64,000 nucleotides of DNA from Chloroflexia bacterium SDU3-3 (GCA_009268125.1 WBOU01000014.1:62001-126000); one strand, 5' to 3'; numbered from the stretch's first letter, positions 11,868-21,278 are shown. Program-made: numbers and translations. Notes: generated by a model from the letters alone, not told the origin.

Positions 11868-12092
11868 ATGAACCTTGAGGAGCTATTCGCGAGCGTGCTG
11901 AATGTGCCCGCCGAGACGCTGAGCGACGACTCGTGCCCGGCCACGGTGCGGGCCTGGAACAGCCTGGGCCACCTGAAGCTGATCAGCGCGATGGAGGAGA
12001 TCTTCGGCATCGCGTTCAGCAGCGCCGAGATCCGTGGGCTGAAGACGCTGGGCGGCGCGCGCGCGCTGCTGCAGGCCAAGGGCGCGCTGTAG
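11868..12092 (+). CDS. Free-standing acyl carrier protein
   Basis: A 74-residue carrier protein; the phosphopantetheine site is the Ser in WNSLGHLKLI at ~35. This SWNSLGH-type sequence is the kind found in small ACPs that serve FkbH-like or unusual starter and extender pathways rather than fatty-acid ACP (which has DSLD). It lies 12 bases after the condensation protein and 15 before E1-alpha, so it is the natural acceptor for whatever acyl group the dehydrogenase-like trio makes. Confidence 0.85.
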   Translation: MNLEELFASVLNVPAETLSDDSCPATVRAWNSLGHLKLISAMEEIFGIAFSSAEIRGLKTLGGARALLQAKGAL

Positions 12093-12107
12093 AGGAGCGC
12101 AATCACT

Positions 12108-13046
12108 ATGACCCTCACCACGACGCTTGAGCTATGGGAGCCGCAGACCGCCCTCGGGCAGCTGCCCGACGAGGATCTGGCCTTGATGCTGCGCATCCGC
12201 CACTTCGAGCAGGCCCTGCTCGACCTGTTCTCGCGCGGGAAGCTGAGCGGCACCACCCACACCTGCCTGGGCCAGGAATACGTGCCCGTGGCCATGCGCA
12301 CCCTGCTGCGCCCCAGCGACTACGTGTTCAGCCACCACCGTGGGCACGGACACTACCTGGCCCGCTTCGAGGAGCCGACCGGGCTGCTGGCCGAGATCAT
12401 GGGGCGCGAGGGTGCGGTGTGCGGCGGCGTGGGCGGCAGCCAGCACATCTACCGCGACCGCTTCCTCTCCAGCGGGGTGCAGGGCGAGAGCATGCCGGTG
12501 GCCGCCGGGGTGGCGCTGCACCTCAAGCGGGCGGGCCAGGGCGATCTGGCCGCCGTCTACATCGGCGATGGCAGCTGGAGCGCGGGCGGCGTCTACGAGG
12601 CGCTGAATATCGCCAAGCTGTGGCACCTGCCGCTGGTGGTGCTGACCGAGAACAACGGCATCGCGCTTTCCACCCCGCTGGAGTGCGAGCTGGCTGGCAC
12701 TATCGCCGGGCGGGCCAGGGCGTTTGGCGTGGCCTACGCCCACGTGGCCAGCAAGGATGTGTGCGCCATCCGCGCCCAGCTGGCCCCGCTGGTCGACGCG
12801 GCGCGCCGCGACAGCGAGCCGCTGGTGGTGGAGTTCGAGACCGACCGGCTGGGGCCGCACAGCAAGGGCGACGACACCCGCCCCGCGCACGAGCTAGACG
12901 CCCTGCGCGAGCGCGACTGGACCGCCGCCTACCGCGAGCAGTTCCCCGCGCAGTTCGCGGCGCTGGACGCCCAGGAGCGCGAGCGGATCGCTCAGGCCGT
13001 GCGCGATGTCGAGTCGCGCGGCCCCAGCGTGTGGAGGCAGGCATGA
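12108..13046 (+). CDS. 2-oxoacid dehydrogenase-like E1 component, alpha subunit
   Basis: Binds thiamine diphosphate and decarboxylates (or cleaves) a keto substrate together with the beta subunit. At 312 residues it is near the usual length of two-chain E1-alpha. The diphosphate motif runs from GDGSWSAGG to TENN (~152-182), and SHHRGHGHYLA and GGVGGSQHIY are the conserved substrate and TPP segments of the pyruvate/acetoin dehydrogenase type. Its stop overlaps the next start in ATGA. The location inside a PKS/NRPS operon, next to a free ACP, argues for a dedicated biosynthetic role rather than central metabolism. Confidence 0.88.
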   Translation: MTLTTTLELWEPQTALGQLPDEDLALMLRIRHFEQALLDLFSRGKLSGTTHTCLGQEYVPVAMRTLLRPSDYVFSHHRGHGHYLARFEEPTGLLAEIMGREGAVCGGVGGSQHIYRDRFLSSGVQGESMPVAAGVALHLKRAGQGDLAAVYIGDGSWSAGGVYEALNIAKLWHLPLVVLTENNGIALSTPLECELAGTIAGRARAFGVAYAHVASKDVCAIRAQLAPLVDAARRDSEPLVVEFETDRLGPHSKGDDTRPAHELDALRERDWTAAYREQFPAQFAALDAQERERIAQAVRDVESRGPSVWRQA

Positions 13047-14056
13047 GCGAGCGCGTGATCGAGAACCTGAACCGTGGCCTGCACACGCTGCTGGCCGCCG
13101 ACCCCGAGGTGTTTCTGCTGGGCGAGGATGTGTGCGACCCCTACGGCGGCGCGTTCAAGGCCAGCCGGGGTCTCTCCACCCGCTTCCCCGACCGCGTGCT
13201 GAACACGCCGATCGCCGAGAACGCGATCGTGGGCGTGGCGGCGGGCCTGGCGCTGGCGGGCCACAGGCCGATCGCCGAGATGATGTTTGGCGACTTCATC
13301 ACGCTGGGCTTCGACCAGATCGTCAACTTCGCCACCAAGTCGGCCACGATGTACGGCAGGCCCGTGCCCATGAATATGGTGGTGCGCTGCCCGGTGGGCG
13401 GCGGGCGCTCCTACGGCCCCACCCACAGCCAGAACCTGCAGAAGCACTTTCTGGGCGTGCCCGGCCTGCGTCTGTTCGAGCTGACGCCCTTCCACGACTG
13501 CGGCGAGCTGCTGGGCCACATGCTCTCGCTCGGCACGCCCAGCATTTTGTTCGAGGACAAGGTGCTCTACAGCCAGCCGATGCACCAGGGCGGCGCGGTC
13601 GACGACCTGTTCACCTACGAGAAATTCGGCCCGGGCGGCGCGTTTGTGCGGGTCGCGCCCGATGGCTTCGACAGCTGCGACGTGCTGATGATCGCCCCCG
13701 GCGGGATGCTGGCCCGCTGCCTCAGCGCCGCCAAGACCCTGCTGATCGAGGATGAGATCATCGCCCAGATCGTGGTGCCGCTGCAGCTCTACCCCTTCGA
13801 CCCCGCGCCGCTGGAGGCGCTGGCCGCCGCGAGCGGCCTGGTGCTGGTGGCCGAGGAGGGCACCGCAGGCGGCACCTGGGGCGGCGAGGTGGCCAGCCAG
13901 CTCTACGCGCGGCTGTGGGGCGCGCTGCGGCACCGCGTGGTGCAGCTCAGCTCGCACGACAGCATCATCCCCTGCGCGCCGCATCTGGAGCGCCAGGTGC
14001 TCATCCAGGCCGAAGATATCTATGCCGCAATCAAGGCGGAGGTTCTGCATGTATAA
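13043..14056 (+). CDS. 2-oxoacid dehydrogenase-like E1 component, beta subunit
   Basis: A 337-residue partner of the preceding E1-alpha. GEDVCDPYGGAFK, NTPIAENAIVGVAAGLALAG, FGDFITLGFDQIVN and the late VAEEGTAGGTWGGEV are classic E1-beta segments. It begins inside the stop of E1-alpha (ATGA) and ends eight bases into the E2 gene, so the three subunits are probably translationally coupled. The actual keto donor (pyruvate, hydroxypyruvate, a ketose phosphate or a branched oxoacid) cannot be read from sequence. Confidence 0.88.
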   Translation: MSERVIENLNRGLHTLLAADPEVFLLGEDVCDPYGGAFKASRGLSTRFPDRVLNTPIAENAIVGVAAGLALAGHRPIAEMMFGDFITLGFDQIVNFATKSATMYGRPVPMNMVVRCPVGGGRSYGPTHSQNLQKHFLGVPGLRLFELTPFHDCGELLGHMLSLGTPSILFEDKVLYSQPMHQGGAVDDLFTYEKFGPGGAFVRVAPDGFDSCDVLMIAPGGMLARCLSAAKTLLIEDEIIAQIVVPLQLYPFDPAPLEALAAASGLVLVAEEGTAGGTWGGEVASQLYARLWGALRHRVVQLSSHDSIIPCAPHLERQVLIQAEDIYAAIKAEVLHV

Positions 14057-15170
14057 GGTGCTTGTTCCGCTGGTGAACAACAACGAGGATACCTACACGC
14101 TCTCGCGCTGGCTGGTGAAAGATGGCCAGCAGGTGGCCGCCGACGACCTGATCGCCTCGGTCGAGTCGACCAAGGCCACGGTGGAGCTGGCCGCCGATCA
14201 GGCTGGCATCGTGCACCAGGCGGTGGCGCAGGGCGCGGCGGTGGCGTTTGGCGATGTGGCGGCCTATATCTTTGCCGACGAGGCCGAGCGCGCCGCCTTC
14301 CTGGCCCAGGGCCAGCCCGCCGCGCCCCAGGCCGCTACATCCTGCACTATCACCAAGGCCGCCCGCGAGCTGATGGACCAGCACGGCATCGCCGAGGCGC
14401 AGGTGCTGGCGCTGGGCAAGAAGATCGTGACCAAGGCCGATGTGGAGCCGCTGATCGGCGCGCAGGACGCGCAGCCAGCGGGCGGCATCGCGCTCTCGAA
14501 GCGCCAGATCGGCATTGGCGAGGTGGTCAGCCGCTCGTACCACAGCATCCCGCGCGCCTTTCTGGCCATGAAGGTCTACGTCGACGCCGCCCTAGCGGCC
14601 CTGGCCGAGCTCTCGGCCAGCAGCGACTGTATGATCGGCCTGACCGAGCTGCTGGTGCAGCAGGTGGCCCTGCTCCAGCCACAGTTCCCGCTGCTCTACG
14701 GCGGGCTGGCCGAGCCGGGCCGCTTCCTGCCCGCCGAGGGCGCGCACGTGGGCGTGACGATGGACGGCGGGCGCGGCCTATTCATCCCCGTGGTGCGCGA
14801 CGCCGCCGCCCGCAGCCTGCCCGAGATCGCCGACACGCTGATGGACTTCCGCATCAAGGCGCTGCGCAACTCCTTCCAGCCCGAGGATCTGGCGGGCGGC
14901 GCGGTCACGATCTCGCTGAATGTGGAGCCGGACACGCTGTTTGTGCTGCCGATCATCCTGCCCGATCAGGCGGCCATGCTGTCGCTGGGGGCCGAGCAGG
15001 AGGAGCTGTACCTAGCCGAGGGTGGCGCGGTGGCGCGGCGGCGCTTTGTGACGCTGGGCCTAGCCTACGACCATCGGGTGATCAACGGCTACGAGGCCGC
15101 GCAGTGGATGAAGGCCCTGAAGGCCCAGGTCGAGCAGGCTCGCCTGGCAGATGTAGGAGCGGCACAATGA
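14049..15170 (+). CDS. 2-oxoacid dehydrogenase-like E2 (lipoyl acyltransferase)
   Basis: A 373-residue E2. The lipoyl domain (~1-80) has the lipoyl Lys in VESTKATVEL; a peripheral subunit-binding segment (~98-138) has ITKAARELMDQHGI; the catalytic domain (~150-368) ends in DHRVINGYEAAQWM. In standard E2 enzymes this last motif reads DHRxxDG; here the conserved Asp is Asn while the catalytic His is kept. ATG 14049 overlaps the E1-beta stop by eight bases. No E3 gene is in the window, so reoxidation would rely on a housekeeping E3 or not be needed. It probably passes the acyl group from lipoate to the free ACP rather than to CoA (inference). Confidence 0.87.
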   Translation: MYKVLVPLVNNNEDTYTLSRWLVKDGQQVAADDLIASVESTKATVELAADQAGIVHQAVAQGAAVAFGDVAAYIFADEAERAAFLAQGQPAAPQAATSCTITKAARELMDQHGIAEAQVLALGKKIVTKADVEPLIGAQDAQPAGGIALSKRQIGIGEVVSRSYHSIPRAFLAMKVYVDAALAALAELSASSDCMIGLTELLVQQVALLQPQFPLLYGGLAEPGRFLPAEGAHVGVTMDGGRGLFIPVVRDAAARSLPEIADTLMDFRIKALRNSFQPEDLAGGAVTISLNVEPDTLFVLPIILPDQAAMLSLGAEQEELYLAEGGAVARRRFVTLGLAYDHRVINGYEAAQWMKALKAQVEQARLADVGAAQ

Positions 15171-18100
15171 GTGCGACACCTTTGCCCGATGGGGCGGCGC
15201 GGCTGCGGCTGCGCATGCGCTGGGATCAGATCGTGGGGTCGGGGCGGCCCGCCCAGCTACGCGTGGCGGTGCTGGCCAGCTTCACCGCTCAGCCGCTCGC
15301 GCCCTACCTGGGCGTGGCGCTGGAGGACGCGGCCCCGGCGGAGATCTGGGTCGGCCCGTACAACCAGATCGTGCCGCAGTGCCTGAGCGCCGAGAGCGAG
15401 CTGGCCCACTTCGGCCCCGACCTGCTGGTGGTGTGGCCGCGCCTGGAGGAGCTGTGGGGCGGCGAGCTGCCGCTGGATGGCGACCCGGCGGCCCAGATCG
15501 ACGATGCCGCCGCGCTGGCGGAGGCCTGCCTGGGCGCGGCCAGCCGCCTGGGCGCGCGGCTGCTGTTCGTGCTGCCCGCCGTGCCCGAGCTGCGCCCGCT
15601 GGGCCTGGGCGACGCGGGTAGCCCGCGCGCCGTGTCCGCCACCGCCGCCGCCGTGCGCGAGTCGCTGCGCGGCCAGCTGGCCGGGCGGCAGGGTGTGGCG
15701 CTGCTGGATGCCGAGGATCTGGTGCGCACCGTGGGCGCGGCCCGCGCCTACAACCGCCGCATGCAGGCGGTGGCCCGCATCCCCTTCTCGGAAGAGGTGT
15801 TCCACCTAGCCGGGCAGCGCATGGCCCGCCTGCTGGCCCTGAGCCAGCGCGCCGCCCCGCGCCTGCTGGTGATCGTGCCTGACGATGTGCTGTGGGGCGG
15901 CTCGCTGGCCGAGCTTGGCCCCAGCGGCGTGGATGTGGCCGAGGGCGGCCCCGGCGAGCTGCACCGCCAGATCCAGGCCTTCCTGCTGGAGCAGCGGCGG
16001 GCGGGCAACCGCCTGGCGATCTGCGGCGACTACGCCAAGGCCTCGCTGCGCGAGGTGCTGGCCCGCCGCGAGATGCTGCTGCGCCGCGAGCACCTGGTGG
16101 GCTGGCAGACCGACCCGCGCCCCTGCGCCGCGCTGCGCGCGCTGGCCGAGGACACCCGCACGGCCCTGGCCGATGTGGTGCTGATCACCGCCAGCGCGGC
16201 CTGCGCCACCGCCGTGGCCGCGCAGTTCCCCGAGGTGGCGCTGGTGCAGCTGCCCGAGGACGCCGCCGAGTGGCTCGCCGCGTTTCAGGCCAGCCCCGTG
16301 CTGGACATGCCGCCCCGCGTCGCCGCGCCCGCGCCCAGCCCCGCCGCCCAGCCCCGCGCGGCCAAGCCCAGCCTGGCCGACTTCCTGGCGCGGCTGGCGC
16401 TGAAGGTGGAGGTGGCCCCCGCCGAGCCACACGAGCTGGCCCACGTGGTCCATCTGACCCACCACACATCCGAGTTCCACCTGACTGGCGAGCAGTACGA
16501 CCAGCCCGCGCTCGATGCCTTCCTGGCCCAGCCGGGGGCCGAGTGCTGGCTCATCCGCGTCAGCGACCGCCTGGGCGACTACGGCGACGCGGGCGCGCTG
16601 CTGCTGCGGGCCGAGAGCGGCACCCTGGAGGTGGCGACCTTCCTGCTGAACTGCCGCGTTCTGGGCCGCAATGTGGAGTACGAGGTGCTGCGACGGCTGG
16701 CCACGATCGCCAGCGAGCGCGGCTGCGCCCAGGTGCGCCTGCTCCACCGCCCCACCGAGCGCAACGCGGTGGCCGGGGCCTTTGTGCGGGCCGTGGGCGG
16801 CCAGCCCGCCCCCGAGGGCGGCGCGAGCGCCACGCTGACCCCGGCCCAGCTGGCCGCGCTGGCCCCCCAGGGCCAGGCCCCATCCAGCTGCGGCGCGGAT
16901 CTGCCCGCGCCTAGCCCCAGCGCGGTCTCGCCCGCCGCCCGCTTCCTGGCGGCCCGCGTCGCGCGGCTGGGCGAGGATGGCGCGCGGGCCGTGGCCGAGC
17001 GCTTCGCCAGCTTCCAGCGCGGCGAGCAGCTGCTAGAGGCCGTGCAGGCCTACCGCCGCCGTTCGCGCCCCGATATGGATGTGGCCTATGTGGCCCCGCG
17101 CACCCCGCTGGAGGGCCAGCTGGCCGACGTGTGGGGCGAGGTGCTGGGACTCGACCGCATCGGCGTGCGCGACAACTTCTTTCACCTGGGCGGGCACTCC
17201 ATCCTGGCCACCCAGCTGGTGATGCGCCTGTACGACGTGCTGGGCATCGAGCTACCGGTGCGGATCTTCTTCGAGACGCCCACCATCGAGAGCATGGCGC
17301 AGGCCATCGACATCGTGCGGCGCACCGGCGACGACACCGCGTTTATCGCCGAGGCCCCCGAGTATGTGAAGGCCGAGGCCGTGCTCGACCCCAGCATCAC
17401 CGCCGAGGGCGCGCGCCCCGCCGAGCACACCAGCGACCCGCGCCGGATCTTCCTGACCGGCGGCACCGGCTACCTGGGCGCGTTCCTGCTGGCCGAGCTG
17501 CTGCGCCGCACCAGCGCCACCATCTACTGCCACGCCCGCGCCCGCGACGAGCAGGACGCCCTGGCCCGCATCGCTGCCAATCTTCAGCACTACGGCCTGT
17601 GGGATGAGGCCCAGCGCCACCGCCTCGTTCCGGTGGTGGGCGACCTGGCCCAGCCGCTGCTCGGCCTCAGCGAGGAGCGCTTCCTAGAGCTGGCCGACCT
17701 GATCGACGTGATCTACCACGCCGGTGCGATCACCAGCTTCATCTACCCCTACACCACGCTCAAGCCCACCAACGTGCTGGGCACCCAGGAGGTGCTGCGC
17801 CTGGCCAGCCGCATCCGGCTCAAGCCCGTGCACCTCACCTCCACGCTCTATGTCTTTGGCCCTGGCGACAAGCACGAGGACGGCGGCCCCATGCGCGAGG
17901 ACGATATCCCCGAGCACGTGGAGACCATGCACATCGGCTACCGCCAGAGCAAGTGGGTGGCCGAGCGGCTGCTGCTGCTGGCCCGCGAGCGCGGCATCCC
18001 GGTGGCGATCTACCGCCCCAGCCGCATCGCCGGGCACAGCCACACCGGCGCGTGCCAGACCAACGACTTCGTGTGGCGCATGATCCGCGCCTGCATCGAC

Positions 18101-18580
18101 GCGTCGAGCGTGTTCAACCAGGACATGACCATGGATATGGTGCCGGTGGACTACGTGAGCGAGGCCATCGTGCACCTCTCGCTGCGGCCCGAGTCGCTCA
18201 ACCAGGTCTTCCACCTGACCAACCCCAAGGTGCCGCGCCTGGATGAGATCGTCGAGTGGTCGCAGAGCTACGGCTACCCCATCCGCCGCGAGCCATACGA
18301 GACCTGGCGCGCGCGGCTGAAGGTGGCCGCCGAGCGCTCGAACCAGAACGCCTCGTTCGCGCTGGTGCCCTTCCTGCCGCAGGATCTGAGCCGCCAGCAG
18401 CTGGGCGACCTGCCCTTTGACGCCAGCAACACGCTGGCCGGGCTGGCTGGCTCGGGCATCGCCTGCCCGCTGATCGACGAGACCCGCTTCCACGTCTACC
18501 TAGACTACTTCACCCAGAGCGGGTTCCTGCGCACGCCCCAGGAGGTTGGGGCGGTGCTGGAGGAGGCCGGGGTGGCCTAG
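15167..18580 (+). CDS. FkbH-like protein with degenerate HAD domain, fused to PCP and thioester reductase
   Basis: A 1137-residue protein that starts in the ATGA of the E2 stop. Residues ~25-225 are the FkbH N-terminal domain (ASFTAQPLAPYLG, GPYNQIVPQ). Residues ~230-385 align with the FkbH HAD phosphatase, but the DLDNT nucleophile motif reads VPDDV before LWGG, the SKN motif reads GDYAK, and the DDNP motif reads TASAA, so phosphatase chemistry looks lost. Residues ~410-555 keep the FkbH GNAT-like domain, including LTHHTSEFHLT, SDRLGDYGD, NCRVLGRNVE and RPTERNAV. A PCP follows (Ser678 in LGGHSILATQ), then an NAD(P)-dependent thioester reductase (~755-1130; TGGTGYLG, TSTLYVFG, YRQSK). No adenylation domain loads this PCP. 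The R domain should release an aldehyde or alcohol and is the only dedicated release domain in the locus. Confidence 0.85.
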   Translation: MSATPLPDGAARLRLRMRWDQIVGSGRPAQLRVAVLASFTAQPLAPYLGVALEDAAPAEIWVGPYNQIVPQCLSAESELAHFGPDLLVVWPRLEELWGGELPLDGDPAAQIDDAAALAEACLGAASRLGARLLFVLPAVPELRPLGLGDAGSPRAVSATAAAVRESLRGQLAGRQGVALLDAEDLVRTVGAARAYNRRMQAVARIPFSEEVFHLAGQRMARLLALSQRAAPRLLVIVPDDVLWGGSLAELGPSGVDVAEGGPGELHRQIQAFLLEQRRAGNRLAICGDYAKASLREVLARREMLLRREHLVGWQTDPRPCAALRALAEDTRTALADVVLITASAACATAVAAQFPEVALVQLPEDAAEWLAAFQASPVLDMPPRVAAPAPSPAAQPRAAKPSLADFLARLALKVEVAPAEPHELAHVVHLTHHTSEFHLTGEQYDQPALDAFLAQPGAECWLIRVSDRLGDYGDAGALLLRAESGTLEVATFLLNCRVLGRNVEYEVLRRLATIASERGCAQVRLLHRPTERNAVAGAFVRAVGGQPAPEGGASATLTPAQLAALAPQGQAPSSCGADLPAPSPSAVSPAARFLAARVARLGEDGARAVAERFASFQRGEQLLEAVQAYRRRSRPDMDVAYVAPRTPLEGQLADVWGEVLGLDRIGVRDNFFHLGGHSILATQLVMRLYDVLGIELPVRIFFETPTIESMAQAIDIVRRTGDDTAFIAEAPEYVKAEAVLDPSITAEGARPAEHTSDPRRIFLTGGTGYLGAFLLAELLRRTSATIYCHARARDEQDALARIAANLQHYGLWDEAQRHRLVPVVGDLAQPLLGLSEERFLELADLIDVIYHAGAITSFIYPYTTLKPTNVLGTQEVLRLASRIRLKPVHLTSTLYVFGPGDKHEDGGPMREDDIPEHVETMHIGYRQSKWVAERLLLLARERGIPVAIYRPSRIAGHSHTGACQTNDFVWRMIRACIDASSVFNQDMTMDMVPVDYVSEAIVHLSLRPESLNQVFHLTNPKVPRLDEIVEWSQSYGYPIRREPYETWRARLKVAAERSNQNASFALVPFLPQDLSRQQLGDLPFDASNTLAGLAGSGIACPLIDETRFHVYLDYFTQSGFLRTPQEVGAVLEEAGVA

Positions 18581-18604
18581 CCGCCACGGGAAAAGAGGAA
18601 CGCT

Positions 18605-19489
18605 ATGCGCCGAATGTCTGACGCGGGTGCGCCCGCATGGTACCAAACGCTGTGGGGCGGCAGCACTATGGAGATGCTCAAAAAGCATCCGCTGCTGGCC
18701 TTCTACGTGGTGGCCTGCGCCGTCACCTGGGCCTTCCACATCCCGCTGGCGCTGGCCGCCGTGGGCGCGGTGGGCTGGAAGCTGCCAGCCTGGGCGCATG
18801 TGCTGGGCGCGCTTGGCCCGGTCACGGCCTCGCTAGGCGTCACCTGGGCCACGCGCGGCCCCACCGGGCTGCGCGACCTGGCGCGGCGGGCCACCAGCTG
18901 GCAGGGCGGCTGGGGCTGGCTGGCCTTCGCGCTGCTCAGCCCCGGCGCGTGCTTCTTGGCGGCGGGCGCGGCCATCTCGCTGTTCCGGGGCGACACCACC
19001 GCGCTGGCGGGCTTCGGCTACGCCACCGAGCTGCCCCAGCTTGGCTGGCTGGGCACCTGGCTGCTGTGGACGCTGACCTTCGGTCTGTGCGAGGAGCTGG
19101 GCTGGCGCGGCTTCATGCTGCCCCGCCTGCAGCAGGGGCGCGGGGCCTACCACGCCACGCTGCTGCTGGGCCTGCTCTGGGCCTTCTGGCACGTGCCCTC
19201 GTTCTTCTACAACATGCCCGCCAACCCCATGGTGTGGGTCGCCTTCCTGATCAGCATCCTGGCCGGGTCGGTGGTGATGACGTGGCTCTACAACAGCACC
19301 GGCGGCAGCATCCTCATCCCCGCGCTGTGGCACGGCGCGTTCGACACGGCGGTGGCCGGGGCCGATGGGATGGTGGCCGGTGCGGTGAACGCCTGCGTGA
19401 TCGCGGGCGCTATCGTGATTCTGCGGCGGTACGGGCCAGATGCGCTCGCGCCGCAGCCCAAGCAGGTCTTGGGCGGGGGGCAACAATGA
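18605..19489 (+). CDS. CPBP family intramembrane metalloprotease
   Basis: A 294-residue membrane protein with about seven or eight hydrophobic segments. The three CPBP motifs are present: EELGWRGFMLPR (Glu-Glu and Arg), FWHVPSFF (His) and HGAFD (His, Asp). CPBP (Abi) proteases include CAAX processing enzymes and bacteriocin self-immunity proteins. GAGGA lies upstream of ATG 18605. It sits between the reductase and the exporter and overlaps the exporter start in ATGA. In this place it may give self-protection or process a membrane target. Confidence 0.88.
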   Translation: MRRMSDAGAPAWYQTLWGGSTMEMLKKHPLLAFYVVACAVTWAFHIPLALAAVGAVGWKLPAWAHVLGALGPVTASLGVTWATRGPTGLRDLARRATSWQGGWGWLAFALLSPGACFLAAGAAISLFRGDTTALAGFGYATELPQLGWLGTWLLWTLTFGLCEELGWRGFMLPRLQQGRGAYHATLLLGLLWAFWHVPSFFYNMPANPMVWVAFLISILAGSVVMTWLYNSTGGSILIPALWHGAFDTAVAGADGMVAGAVNACVIAGAIVILRRYGPDALAPQPKQVLGGGQQ

Positions 19490-20835
19490 CACAGGAGAAG
19501 ACGGCCCAGGGCATGCGGGCCTTCATGACCATCTGGCTGGGCGAGCTGGTCTCGATCATCGGCAGCGGCCTCACCGGCTTCGCGCTGGGTGTGTGGGTCT
19601 ACCAGAGCACCGGCTCGGCCACCTTGTTCGCGCTGATCTCGCTGTTCACCACGCTGCCGGGCATCCTGGTCGCGCCGCTGGCCGGGGCCTTGGTGGACCG
19701 CTGGGATCGGCGGATGGTGATGTTCGTGGCCGACACCGGCGCGGCGCTCTGCACCCTGGCCATCGCCACGCTGCTCTGGAGCAGCGCGCTGGAGGTCTGG
19801 CATATCTACATCGCTATGGGCATCGCCTCGCTGTGCGGGGCCTTCCAGCAGCCCGCCTACAAGGTGGCGGCCACGCTGCTGGTGCCGCGCGAGCGCTTCG
19901 GGCAGGCCAGCGGCCTGATGCAGATCGGCAACGGCGCGCAGTACATCATCTCGCCTGTGATCGCGGGCCTGCTGGTGGGCGTGGTGGGCATCAAGGGCGT
20001 GGTGCTGGTGGATTTCGCCACCTACTTCTGCGCCATGTTCGCCCTGCTGGCGGTGCGCATCCCGCGCCCCGCCGCCACCGAGGCGGGCAGCGCCGGGCGC
20101 GGCTCGATTTGGGGCGAGATCGCGCAGTGCTGGCACTACCTGCGCCAGCGCAGCGGCCTGCTGAGCGTGATCGCGGTGCTGACCTTCGGCAACTTTATGA
20201 CGGCCTTTATCTCGGTGCTGGCCGCGCCGCTGATGCTCTCGTTTGCCGACACGGCGGTGCTGGGCCTCACCATGTCGATCGCGGGCACGGGCATGCTGAT
20301 CGGCAGCATCGTGCTGGGCGTGACGGGCGGCCCCAAGCGGCTGATCCGGGGCATGACGGCGGCGATGGCGGCTGGCTCGCTGGGCATGGTGTTCATGGGC
20401 GTGCGCCAGGATGCGGTGCTGATCACCGCCGCCTGCTTCGTGTTCTTCTTCTCCATGCCGTTCGTGCAGGGCTGCTACGACACGATCATCCGCAGCAAGG
20501 TCGAGGCCGACCTGCAGGGCCGCATGTTCGCGGTCTCCAGCGGGGTCATCCAGTTCGCCGCCGTGGCCGCCTATGTGCTGGCCGGGCCGCTGAGCGAGTA
20601 TGTGTTCCAGCCGATGATGGCCCAGGGCGGCAGCCTGGCCCCCAGCGTGGGCGCGCTGATCGGCGCAGGCCCAGGGCGCGGCATCGCGCTGCTGTTTATC
20701 GTCTTCGGCGTGCTGGCGCTGGTGGTCACTGGGCTGGGCTACGCCAACCCCCACATGCGCAACGTGGAGCGCGAGCTGCCCGATGTGGCCCCGGCCCAGC
20801 CGCTGGGCGAGCCGCAGCTAGTGCCCGCCGACTAG
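19486..20835 (+). CDS. MFS exporter (MacA/enterobactin-exporter type, MFS_3)
   Basis: A 449-residue permease with about twelve hydrophobic helices. DRWDRRMVMFVAD after helix 2-3 is the MFS motif A loop, and the repeated GLTMSIAGTGMLIGS / VIQFAAVAAYVLAG halves fit the drug-efflux branch. ATG 19486 overlaps the CPBP stop. Placement within the cluster points to export of the product or an intermediate. It is the last gene before a 443-base gap. Confidence 0.88.
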   Translation: MTQEKTAQGMRAFMTIWLGELVSIIGSGLTGFALGVWVYQSTGSATLFALISLFTTLPGILVAPLAGALVDRWDRRMVMFVADTGAALCTLAIATLLWSSALEVWHIYIAMGIASLCGAFQQPAYKVAATLLVPRERFGQASGLMQIGNGAQYIISPVIAGLLVGVVGIKGVVLVDFATYFCAMFALLAVRIPRPAATEAGSAGRGSIWGEIAQCWHYLRQRSGLLSVIAVLTFGNFMTAFISVLAAPLMLSFADTAVLGLTMSIAGTGMLIGSIVLGVTGGPKRLIRGMTAAMAAGSLGMVFMGVRQDAVLITAACFVFFFSMPFVQGCYDTIIRSKVEADLQGRMFAVSSGVIQFAAVAAYVLAGPLSEYVFQPMMAQGGSLAPSVGALIGAGPGRGIALLFIVFGVLALVVTGLGYANPHMRNVERELPDVAPAQPLGEPQLVPAD

Positions 20836-20859
20836 GGGTTCGTTCGACGAGGGGTTCGT

Positions 20860-21115
20860 TTACCACCAAGACACCAAGACACCAAGGGAACGAATACCAT
20901 GAAGGCGCGAAGGCACGAAGGGGACGAAAGAGGGAATGGGGAGAGCCTGCTGCCCCATCCCACTTGTCCCATGCGGCGAAGGTGTCGCTAGGGTTTTGAT
21001 GGCCATATGCACGAACACCAGCCGCCAGAAACATGGCATAGGAACGCCTCAAATTGGGGGTTCCAAGGGGGTTACACCCCCTGGCGGGGTTACTAGGGGC
21101 TGGCCCCTAGTCGCC
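20860..21115 (+). repeat. Dispersed intergenic repeat, copy A
   Basis: The gap 20836-21278 holds no credible gene. It begins with an ACCACCAAGACACCAAG array and GGAACGAATA, then a GGCGAAGGTG block, ATGCACGAACACCAGC (21007-21022), GGAACGCC (21041-21048) and ATTGGGGGTTCCAAGGGGGT (21053-21072). The same blocks, in the same order, recur at 49500-49790 (plus) and 59190-59310 (minus). GTTACACCCCCTGGCGGGGTTAC and AGGGGCTGGCCCCT form small hairpins at its end. Confidence 0.8.
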
Positions 21116-21278
21116 GCCCGCGCAGGGCATCCACCCAGCAATCAACAGAAATCGCCATCGACGAAGGCGCACGCTGGTCGGCTCGACGTCGAAATGCCCA
21201 AAATAGTGAGATCTGGTGAGGGGCGCGGCCCCAAGCAAAACAAGTCTACCCGTATCAAACAGGTTTAAGGAGCGTGCA

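Noticed and set aside
12108-15170. The E1/E2 genes as ordinary pyruvate dehydrogenase of central metabolism
   Set aside because: No E3 gene, overlap with a PCP-reductase gene, neighbouring free ACP and location within the PKS/NRPS span make a dedicated role more likely, though this is not proven.
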